DNA of 22,578 bases from an uncultured Synergistia bacterium (GTDB lineage Bacteria; Eremiobacterota; SpSt-956; JAKJGF01): contig CALARM010001111.1 of NCBI GenBank assembly GCA_937888925.1, positions 1 to 22,578 on the forward strand. Direction: 5' to 3'. The notes beneath the pieces were generated by a model. The model was not told where the DNA came from. It searched no databases and saw only the letters and a list, made by a program, of their open reading frames with translations. How positions within the stretch are numbered: the first letter of the stretch is position 1; each line of letters begins with the position of its first letter. This document shows positions 8,208 to 14,380 of the stretch, piece by piece. Position numbers and translations under genes: made by a program.

Positions 8208-9470
8208 TTAATCACTGATAAAGTCCTGAATTTTATCAAGTAATAATTTTTCTTCTAAATCTTCCATACCAAGAACTATAATGTTCCTGCCGCTCCCTGT
8301 ATCTAACTGAAGCTCTTTTTCCAGAATATCTCTATCCTGTTTCTTAGCACAGCATATGAGAATGGCTTTGGCTTCATCTCCGCCGATTTGCCTGGTTCTC
8401 AGAATAATTTCAAATCCTTTACTTTTACAGAGTTTTTTATTATTTGATGTAGTACAGGAAATTCCAATAAGCTGATATCCTTTTATTAAAACTATATCCA
8501 GTTCAAATTCTGTTGGCCATCCATCCTTACTGATAACCCGGTTCTTTTGTATTTCAATATGTTTATCTTTTATGCCATTTTTTAATATTCTGTATAAGTA
8601 ATCTTCAAGCCAGATTCCATCAAGAAATTTTATGGTATCTTCACAATTACTGATACCCTGTTCTGTAAATTTTCCCTCCGAATTAAATAACTGGCAGTCT
8701 TCCGGTAAAGCTTTAAGAATTGATAGAAAAGTATTGTTAGGTCTAAATTCTTTTAATCTATCAATAGCTAAATCCTTTTTCTTTTTTGCCAGTTTCTCCG
8801 GTCGGGTTTTATGTGAAAAGAGGTTTCTGTTATAGCCATTCTTGTTCACATCAAAATATTCTGTTAATTGCCCTCTGGAAATTAATTTTTTGAATTCTTC
8901 TATTGCATCAGAAAAATTTATTTCTGACATCTGGCTTTTTTTATTAAATCCATGAAGATCTATGATGTCCTGAAAAGATATAGAGATTTTATCCCTTAAA
9001 TCTTCTGTAATTATATCTTCATCATCATCTATGATTCTAAAACTCCTTGCATCAAGATATGAAAAAGATTTTCTCTTTATTTTATTTATTTTTTCAATTA
9101 TTCTGTAAATATGTGTCCCCATCACCTTTGTTCCTCCTGTATAATTCAGATGAAGTGAACAATCAGGTGATAAATTATCTATACATTGTTCTGTAAGATT
9201 TTTTTCTATAGATTTAGCTCTGCTTACATTGGATAGAGAAACGAATTCAAAAGATATATTCTGGCTATCAGGTTGTTTTTGTATAAGTTTCTTTAAATTT
9301 TCAGCCTCTCTATATGTACCTTTTTGATTTATATCATTTCTTTTTTCTGAATGTATAAACCATATTCTTTTTAGACTTGAATTGTATTTTAAAAAGTATT
9401 TTGCCACAACCAGATCCGGCAGGGGATTTGTTCCAATAAGTAAAAGCAGATCTGAAAAATGGGAACTCAT
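8208..9470 (-). CDS. CARF-domain protein with degenerate PD-(D/E)xK domain (Card1/Can2-like)
   Basis: A 420-residue predicted sensor of cyclic oligoadenylate. Residues 1-150 are a CARF Rossmann fold: LLLLIGTNPLPD at the N-terminus and NYTGGTKVMGTHIY around 109-122, the ligand-binding signature shared with Card1, Can2 and Csx1. A middle helical linker follows. Residues 280-420 look like a PD-(D/E)xK nuclease: IWLEDYLY (E289) and EFELDIVL (D325), then a core strand LIGISCTT at 334-341. Canonical members have E-C-K there; here it reads S-C-T, with lysines further on (KKLCKSKGFE). Catalysis may use displaced residues or be lost. Its ATG overlaps the csx20 stop by 4 bp (ATGA), so the two are translationally coupled. 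It is the only visible cyclic-oligoadenylate effector in the window and may serve both type III complexes. Confidence 0.8.
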   Translation of the reverse strand: MSSHFSDLLLLIGTNPLPDLVVAKYFLKYNSSLKRIWFIHSEKRNDINQKGTYREAENLKKLIQKQPDSQNISFEFVSLSNVSRAKSIEKNLTEQCIDNLSPDCSLHLNYTGGTKVMGTHIYRIIEKINKIKRKSFSYLDARSFRIIDDDEDIITEDLRDKISISFQDIIDLHGFNKKSQMSEINFSDAIEEFKKLISRGQLTEYFDVNKNGYNRNLFSHKTRPEKLAKKKKDLAIDRLKEFRPNNTFLSILKALPEDCQLFNSEGKFTEQGISNCEDTIKFLDGIWLEDYLYRILKNGIKDKHIEIQKNRVISKDGWPTEFELDIVLIKGYQLIGISCTTSNNKKLCKSKGFEIILRTRQIGGDEAKAILICCAKKQDRDILEKELQLDTGSGRNIIVLGMEDLEEKLLLDKIQDFISD

Positions 9471-9868
9471 AAAATTTCTCCTTTCAATCTCTTATACTCC
9501 CTGAACCTCACATGCCTGAAAACATGCCTGTTCACAATCTTCCCATCCTCTTCAGTCTGTTCATAAACCCTCTTTGTAGTCGAATAAACCGGCACAATCC
9601 CTTCCCTCAAACACCAGTCTACCAGGGCAAAGGTCATACCGAACTCTCCCTGAATAAGTGCAAAATCGCCTTTCTCTGCATGACTTTTGATCCATTCAAT
9701 AAAAAATGCGGCTTTTTTATCTATTTCACCTTCCGGGGATATCTGTGACCAGAGGGACTGAAGATCATTCGGGAGAGATACGAATTCCTTTACAGAAAGA
9801 TTTTTTTCTCCTTCTTCTTTCTGCTCAGGAGTAAGGCTGTGGGAAAATATTAAGAGCATCCTTTTCAT
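9467..9868 (-). CDS. csx20: Csx20 family protein, probable ring nuclease (copy A)
   Basis: A 133-residue protein of the Csx20 family: MKRMLLIFSHSLTPEQK at the start, LPNDLQSLWSQISPEGEI near residue 32, a central GDFALIQGEFGMTFAL loop, PVYSTTKR near 95 and the closing FRHVRFREYKR. Csx20 is a small CARF-superfamily-related family found with type III systems and assigned a ring-nuclease role, degrading cyclic oligoadenylate to switch off effectors. I state that role from family knowledge; no catalytic residue is proven here. It is the first gene of the type III-D operon and overlaps the CARF gene by ATGA, which fits an off-switch made in step with its effector. About 73% of residues are identical (my hand count over 129 positions) to the copy at 16696-17085. 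Confidence 0.83.
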   Translation of the reverse strand: MKRMLLIFSHSLTPEQKEEGEKNLSVKEFVSLPNDLQSLWSQISPEGEIDKKAAFFIEWIKSHAEKGDFALIQGEFGMTFALVDWCLREGIVPVYSTTKRVYEQTEEDGKIVNRHVFRHVRFREYKRLKGEIL

Positions 9869-9965
9869 CTTTTATAACTTCCCTGTTCTATTAGTTTTAT
9901 ATATTTTTTATATATTATTCTTCACTTTTTAACTTGAAACCTGCAAAATAATAAAATTTGTTTAA

Positions 9966-9999
9966 ATTATATACTATTTGTGTGACATATGGCGTCACA
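9966..9999 (-). promoter_or_regulatory. Promoter and dyad operator of the type III-D operon
   Basis: On the minus strand a TATAAT -10 box lies at 9971-9966. Nine bases upstream is a near-perfect dyad (9981-9999) reading TGTGAC-ATATGGC-GTCACA; with flanking G and C the arms are 7 bp. No good -35 hexamer is visible, because the dyad occupies that place. An activator replacing the -35, or a repressor blocking it, both fit. The 5' leader to csx20 would be about 90 nt and is well conserved with the leader of the second csx20. The spacing between arms (TGTGA-N9-TCACA) is 3 bp longer than a CRP site. The rest of the 9869-10133 intergenic stretch is A+T-rich with no further gene. Confidence 0.55.
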
Positions 10000-10057
10000 C
10001 TTAAATTTAACTGTTTAAATTATTTTTTGAGGTAATGAGTAGAAAATTTTTCCTGAC

Positions 10058-10076
10058 TGTGACATCCCCTGACACA
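10058..10076 (+). promoter_or_regulatory. Related dyad upstream of the exported-protein gene
   Basis: TGTGACATCCCCTGACACA has the same 19-bp frame as the operators of the two csx20 promoters, with one mismatch in the right arm (GACACA for GTCACA). A weak -10 candidate (CATAAT, 10078-10083) lies directly after it; an alternative TG-extended box (TAATCT, 10086-10091) would reproduce the 9-bp spacing seen at the other sites. It faces the plus-strand gene starting at 10134 and suggests common control with the divergent type III-D operon. Confidence 0.4.
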
Positions 10077-10133
10077 ACATAATGTTAATCTTGTTTTAAG
10101 AACGATTTATTACTCTGAAGGAGGTTATTTATT

Positions 10134-10676
10134 ATGAAAAAAGGATTTTTTCTCCATTTTATCTTACTATCTTCAATCTTTCTGTATTTATTCACATTGA
10201 CAAATTTTCAATCAGATGCTTCGGGCTGGAACCACAGATATTTTATTCGCTTCGACGGCCTTTACCGGGACTGGCCGCCGCAGAAATTTATCACTCTCGG
10301 TATGAGGGCTGAGAATGCTATAGGGATGATGGGCCGGCATGGAGGAGAAACCGGCAGTGTCGTAAGTTACCTGGTAGTTCCCGGCATAAATAATTCTACT
10401 TTTGAACCGAATGATTTTTTATTTTCAAAAAAACAGGGCTGTGTGGATATGATTGTTGTGATGAACCCTTTGATAACTACCCTGAAGGGTGTTGGCCCCG
10501 GATCTACATGCGGTCAGGTATGGGATGCTCACGGATATGATTGCACTATTGCCACACATCCGGCTCTGGGCACAGGTTTTTATTATGCCCATGGAAATTA
10601 CAGAATATTTTTTGCCGTTAATTATTACAGCTCTCCTTCAAAAGAATTAATTATAAAATCTGTGGCAGTTTATTAA
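10134..10676 (+). CDS. Exported protein of unknown function between the two type III operons
   Basis: A 180-residue protein I do not recognise. The N-terminus (MKKGFFLHFILLSSIFLYLF) is a clear signal peptide: two lysines, then a hydrophobic stretch to about residue 22, with likely cleavage near the alanine-serine at 29-30. There is no lipobox cysteine, so it is probably secreted or periplasmic. The mature part is rich in glycine and aromatics, has three cysteines (C102, C125 and C136 by my count) and segments such as GMMGRHGGETGS and GVGPGSTCGQVWDAHGYDC. This could be a small disulphide-stabilised beta domain. A strong AAGGAGGT ribosome site lies 8 bp before the ATG. It is the only plus-strand gene between two long minus-strand operons, divergent from csx20 and convergent with csm5, and has a dyad like the csx20 operators upstream. 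It may be an unrelated passenger. Confidence 0.7.
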   Translation: MKKGFFLHFILLSSIFLYLFTLTNFQSDASGWNHRYFIRFDGLYRDWPPQKFITLGMRAENAIGMMGRHGGETGSVVSYLVVPGINNSTFEPNDFLFSKKQGCVDMIVVMNPLITTLKGVGPGSTCGQVWDAHGYDCTIATHPALGTGFYYAHGNYRIFFAVNYYSSPSKELIIKSVAVY

Positions 10677-10688
10677 ACAGGACTTAAC

Positions 10689-10741
10689 GAGCGTATCGAA
10701 GCAATCCTGTTATTACAGGGATTGCTTCGGAACTATCGCTC
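10689..10741. terminator. Long hairpin between convergent genes, probable two-way terminator
   Basis: CGAAGCAATCCTG (10697-10709) and CAGGGATTGCTTCG (10716-10729) form a 13-bp stem with one bulged G and a TTATTA loop. An outer GAGCG/CGCTC pair (10689-10693 with 10737-10741) extends it past an internal loop. It sits between the convergent ends of the exported-protein gene and csm5, where a bidirectional terminator is expected. There is no long T-run right after it, so it may act as an RNA-stabilising hairpin instead. The remainder of 10677-10794 shows nothing else. Confidence 0.5.
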
Positions 10742-10794
10742 TATATCTGTTGCCTCACCATTTTTTTCATAATATCATTTCCTTTACATTATAA

Positions 10795-12150
10795 TCATCT
10801 CTTCCACTGAGACATAAGCTTTGCAAGTTCTTCATTGCTGGCCTGGTTGACCGGTTTATCCTTTCCCTTATCCATGACTGCTTCTTTCCCTCTTTTTACT
10901 TCCACTTTCCCGGCAGGTTTCTTATCAATAACCATTCTCTCTACAGGCTTTTTCTCTGCAGTCTTCCTGCTTAAATCGGTAATCTTTATCCATCCGACAG
11001 GTGAAACCCCTTCTCCCGGTCTTTCCATAATGAGCTTTCTTGATTTTGGATATTCGGTAAAATTTAATCTGTGTCTTGCAAGATTGAGGGCATCTCTGAG
11101 AAATTTAAAATCTTCCTCTCCGAGAATATCCTTTATGAGTAATCCCACTGTCATCTTATGCCAACCTGAACCCTGTCCTATAGAGAGATAGGCAGTATTA
11201 TCTTTTGCATCTCCCACTTCCTCGATGAAATCCTTATAGAATTCCCTGACTTTAACAGGATATCCACTTTTAAGGTTTTCAAAAAACCACATCTCATGAT
11301 CCAGAATATCCATAGTAAAACAATTTATCATTTGAAAAAGTTTTTTTATATCCATTGAGGATGAATGTTCCCAGGATATGGTATATTTGAATTTATCATG
11401 GAATACATCTTTATTTACATTTATATGTCCTTCCAGTAAAGTTCCTTTATTGATTGTTTCATAAACTGTTTTATAACCTTTATAATTATACATACTGTAT
11501 GTGTCTACAAGGTTAAGTGACATGCAGTCTTCAGAAGGGAAAAAATCCTGAACAGTAAGAAATTTAAATAAATCTTTCTGTGCATCATTCGCTCTGTCAC
11601 AGTTACCTGTAAATGGAGCAGAGAGAAAAGATGCATATTTAAATTTCCGTTCAAGCCTCTTTTTATCATCAAAAGAACCGCCTCTGGCGTCATAAAGCCA
11701 TTCCTCTATCTGCTTCTTTACATGATTTTTATCTTTCCTCAATAGATTATAAAGAAAAGCAGTCCTTATGGCTCCTTTGACAGAACTTCCCGGTATATAT
11801 GGCGTTCCTGTCAGATCGTCTTTAATATGGCTTTTTACCGCCATTTCCGGCTTTTTTGCCTTAATAGAATCTTCCAGTATCTTCTTTATTAATACAGAAG
11901 ATTTTACCGAATATTTCCAGCAGTCTCTATCTGTTCTATCATTATTTAAAAAATTTGACAGAGAAAATTCTCCCGGATTGCTATTTACCTTTCTATAAAA
12001 CTCTTCAACCCTTCCGGATTTCTTTCGGAAATATTTTTGCACGTCAAAAACTGCAAATCTGTCGTCTGTAAGGACATAATCAAAAGGAGTAATTTCCTCT
12101 CCTTTACCGATAAAAACCGGCGTGACAGTTTCTATTCTGAGCTGTGTCAT
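10795..12150 (-). CDS. csm5: Csm5, type III-A end-cap RAMP
   Basis: A 451-residue Csm5. The start MTQLRIETVTPVFIGKGEEI is typical, followed by PFDYVLTDDRFAVFDVQKYF. The RAMP loop PYIPGSSVKGAIRTAFLY lies near residue 120 and a C-terminal GQGSGWHKMTVGLLI loop near 325. Csm5 caps the 3' end of the CRISPR RNA in the type III-A complex and affects its trimming. The last 75 or so residues are an unusual lysine-, glutamate- and proline-rich tail (for example KKPAGKVEVKRGKEAV) that looks disordered and ends in a short helix. Typical Csm5 proteins are about 350-420 residues, so this tail is an addition. The ATG overlaps the csm4 stop by 4 bp. It is the last gene of the III-A operon; no csm6 follows. 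Confidence 0.9.
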   Translation of the reverse strand: MTQLRIETVTPVFIGKGEEITPFDYVLTDDRFAVFDVQKYFRKKSGRVEEFYRKVNSNPGEFSLSNFLNNDRTDRDCWKYSVKSSVLIKKILEDSIKAKKPEMAVKSHIKDDLTGTPYIPGSSVKGAIRTAFLYNLLRKDKNHVKKQIEEWLYDARGGSFDDKKRLERKFKYASFLSAPFTGNCDRANDAQKDLFKFLTVQDFFPSEDCMSLNLVDTYSMYNYKGYKTVYETINKGTLLEGHINVNKDVFHDKFKYTISWEHSSSMDIKKLFQMINCFTMDILDHEMWFFENLKSGYPVKVREFYKDFIEEVGDAKDNTAYLSIGQGSGWHKMTVGLLIKDILGEEDFKFLRDALNLARHRLNFTEYPKSRKLIMERPGEGVSPVGWIKITDLSRKTAEKKPVERMVIDKKPAGKVEVKRGKEAVMDKGKDKPVNQASNEELAKLMSQWKR

Positions 12151-13076
12151 GACAGCGCCCCCTTTACCATATAGCCATAGCCATATTGCCAGACTTTATA
12201 ATTCAGATCCTTTACTATAACATTTTCTCCGTAGAAACCTTCTTTAACAGGAAGAATAGAACCTTCTTTTAACATAAGTACAGTCTTTTTCCATATATCT
12301 GTAGAAGGGGAATAGGCACTTTCTATCCGGCCTTTTCTTTTTACCGGTTCATAGGAACATTTTTCTTTTTCCGATTTCATAAGTGTTTTATCTTCTTTAT
12401 TCAGATATAATAGAGAAAGGTTTATGGCTCTATCAGGATTTTCTGGTTCTTTTATAATCTCTTTATCTATAAATTCTGCAGTAAAATGTCCTTTCCCCGT
12501 TGAAGAATCTCCTCCTATGCCTCTTTCACAGAGCCAGTTAATAGCTCCTGTTAATTTTCTTTCAAGGCTTTCCTTGAAGATGTTAATAAAGAAATAAATA
12601 CCTCCGTCCTGTACGAATCCTTCCTGTGAATAGAAGATATGTTCCGAATTATCTGACAGTCTGTTTATCGTATTATGAGGAATATCTTCGAATTTTAATT
12701 TTTTTAAATAATCCTCTTCTTTTATATTTCCGTATATTTTCTCATATGGTTCGCCATTTATGAGTCTGTTAAAAAGATCAGACGACAAATATTGAATCTT
12801 CTTTAAAGCTTTTGCTTTTTTTATTTCTTCCGGAGAATTTCCCGGGTCTATACTGCCTGTAAGAGGTTTCGGAAGGAAATAAGTATCTCTTTTCCACGGA
12901 AAAGCAGAAGAAATAAGAAATGGAGGTTTTTCGTCCCTGAAACTCTGGAGAACTTCTACTAACAGATTCTCGCTGTAAAGTATGGAAAGGCCCCAGCATA
13001 TGCCTCCGAATATGGTATCGGAGCGGGGAAGAGTCGAACCTTTAAATAGAGACAAAGGTTTTAATTTTACAATCAT
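12147..13076 (-). CDS. csm4: Csm4, type III-A Cas5-like subunit
   Basis: A 309-residue Csm4. The N-terminus MIVKLKPLSLFKGSTLPRSD followed by TIFGGICWGLSILYSE is the Csm4 signature, and ERGIGGDSSTGKGHF near residue 190 is its glycine-rich RAMP loop. Csm4 binds the 5' handle of the CRISPR RNA and anchors Cas10. It is close to the usual family length. It starts 14 bp after csm3, with AAGGA just before the ATG, and overlaps csm5 by ATGA, so the last three subunits are likely made at matched levels. I see no anomalies in this gene. Confidence 0.9.
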   Translation of the reverse strand: MIVKLKPLSLFKGSTLPRSDTIFGGICWGLSILYSENLLVEVLQSFRDEKPPFLISSAFPWKRDTYFLPKPLTGSIDPGNSPEEIKKAKALKKIQYLSSDLFNRLINGEPYEKIYGNIKEEDYLKKLKFEDIPHNTINRLSDNSEHIFYSQEGFVQDGGIYFFINIFKESLERKLTGAINWLCERGIGGDSSTGKGHFTAEFIDKEIIKEPENPDRAINLSLLYLNKEDKTLMKSEKEKCSYEPVKRKGRIESAYSPSTDIWKKTVLMLKEGSILPVKEGFYGENVIVKDLNYKVWQYGYGYMVKGALS

Positions 13077-13090
13077 GTTCCTTCATCTCC

Positions 13091-13885
13091 TTAATTTATA
13101 TTCAGTTTTGCTTTTATGGTTTTTACAATATCTTCCGCTTTTATTGACTGAAGATCGTCAGGTTCAGTTTTTTCGCCCGGTACAGGAGGTTTCTCATAGT
13201 CTGCCACCTGTTTTATTTCTATCTCTTTATGGAGTTTAAATTTTATGCTTCCTGCTCCCCGTGAACCTCCGCCGCCGAGGGCGGATTCTTCCATTAATTT
13301 CAGCACTGTAATAAGAGCTTTTAAATTTTCTACATCTACAGAGCCTTTATCATCTATATCATATACAGAATAGATCATTTCAAAATTGAATTCTGCTCCC
13401 TTTGGTATTCTCTCCAGAGAACGGGGGCCTGAAAGAGGTTTTGATGTTATTCTGTTAATATTTACCTCTGTTTTTATTTCAGCAGCAACACCTTTCTGTT
13501 CTTTTAATATATCAAATTTCTTTATTGTTTTTTCATTGGGAAAGGAGTCTCTGACTAAAATTCTTGTAGGGCCTGTTTTTCTTTTATCAGAATTATCTGC
13601 ACCTGTGCCGAATATTCTGCATACAGGACAGTTTTTATCATGACATTCGTGAATACCACCGGGTTTACCAGTATCTATTTTATCTTTTGCCCATTCCATT
13701 ATGGTTCTGAGTTTCCCCTTAAGACTTGAGCCGGGAATATAGGGATAACCTGTCAGAGGATCTTTTATTACAGGATTATCCATACCTCCTATCTGATATG
13801 CCTCGTCTGTTGCGCCTATGTGAAGTCCTGTCATACATTCTATAATGCCTGATATAATAACATTTCCGATAAATTTATAACTCAT
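13091..13885 (-). CDS. csm3: Csm3, type III-A backbone and target-RNA nuclease
   Basis: A 264-residue Csm3. The stretch GLHIGATDEAYQIGGMDNPV leads into IKDPLTGYPYIPGSSLKGKL. D36 aligns with D33 of the Streptococcus thermophilus protein, the residue that cuts target RNA every 6 nt, so the backbone should be active. A CHDKNCPVCRIFG cluster near residue 80 supplies the Csm3 zinc ligands, and ALGGGGSRGAGSI near 208 is the terminal glycine-rich loop. The protein is longer than the typical ~220 residues because of a charged C-terminal extension of about 40 residues. A clear AGGAGG ribosome site precedes the ATG. It lies between csm2 and csm4 in the standard order. Confidence 0.93.
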   Translation of the reverse strand: MSYKFIGNVIISGIIECMTGLHIGATDEAYQIGGMDNPVIKDPLTGYPYIPGSSLKGKLRTIMEWAKDKIDTGKPGGIHECHDKNCPVCRIFGTGADNSDKRKTGPTRILVRDSFPNEKTIKKFDILKEQKGVAAEIKTEVNINRITSKPLSGPRSLERIPKGAEFNFEMIYSVYDIDDKGSVDVENLKALITVLKLMEESALGGGGSRGAGSIKFKLHKEIEIKQVADYEKPPVPGEKTEPDDLQSIKAEDIVKTIKAKLNIN

Positions 13886-13897
13886 AAAGTAAACCTC

Positions 13898-14368
13898 CTA
13901 ACTTTTTTTATTCGGACAGTAATAGTAAAAGTATGCATAAAGGGATTCGAAAAATTTCATAAAATTCGAATATTCTTTTTCATTCTGGCTGGCTATTATT
14001 TTATTGATACATTTATCCAGTAATTCTTTAAATTCTTTTTTCAGTGTTTCAGAACCATGTCCCGATTCAGCTCTTCCTACCGAATAGGCTATCTGAGACT
14101 GGAGAATCCTCAACTGAATCTTTAAATCTGCAATAGATTTACCTGATAATATTCTGAATTGATTGAAGAATTTTCTGAAAGGTGTATTGGCTATACCAAG
14201 ATCTGCAAAGAATTTTCCCAGTTTTTCCGAAGATTTCAAAATTTCATCATCCAGAAAGTTTTTCTCGTCTATTGTTTTTATAAAATTATTCAAAACATCT
14301 CTATTTACCGGTTCTTTATTCCTGTCCTGGTAATAAGGTTTGCCTCTCTGTTGAACTTGCTGTGCCAT
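13898..14368 (-). CDS. csm2: Csm2, type III-A small subunit (Cas11)
   Basis: A small all-helical protein of about 156 residues. NTPFRKFFNQFRIL and LRILQSQIAYSVGRAES match the conserved Csm2 core, and the end FMKFFESLYAYFYYY is the usual aromatic terminal helix. Csm2 forms the inner filament of the complex and contacts the target strand. Three ATG-phase choices exist at the 5' end; the ATG at 14368 is favoured because AGGAGG lies 8 bp before it, whereas the ATG at 14374 is only about 2 bp from it. It starts 12 bp after the cas10 stop. Confidence 0.88.
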   Translation of the reverse strand: MAQQVQQRGKPYYQDRNKEPVNRDVLNNFIKTIDEKNFLDDEILKSSEKLGKFFADLGIANTPFRKFFNQFRILSGKSIADLKIQLRILQSQIAYSVGRAESGHGSETLKKEFKELLDKCINKIIASQNEKEYSNFMKFFESLYAYFYYYCPNKKS

Positions 14369-14380
14369 TATCATTCCTCC

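Noticed and set aside
8192..8239. Upstream extension of the III-D Cas10 (16 extra residues)
   Set aside because: The extension overlaps the CARF gene, has no ribosome site of its own and adds residues not expected before the first palm strand; GGAGGT points to 8191.
9512..9748. Plus-strand open frame opposite csx20
   Set aside because: A similar antisense frame recurs opposite the second csx20 (16672-16923) only because the two genes are paralogues; it has no independent coding signs.
9981..9999. Canonical CRP/FNR operator
   Set aside because: The spacing TGTGA-N9-TCACA is 3 bp longer than the CRP consensus (N6), and the same longer spacing recurs at the other sites.
10682..10741. Possible integron attC site: ACTTAAC followed by a long hairpin
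   Set aside because: The matching GTTRRRY end is missing (only GTTGCCT is found), and the hairpin is better explained as a terminator between convergent genes.
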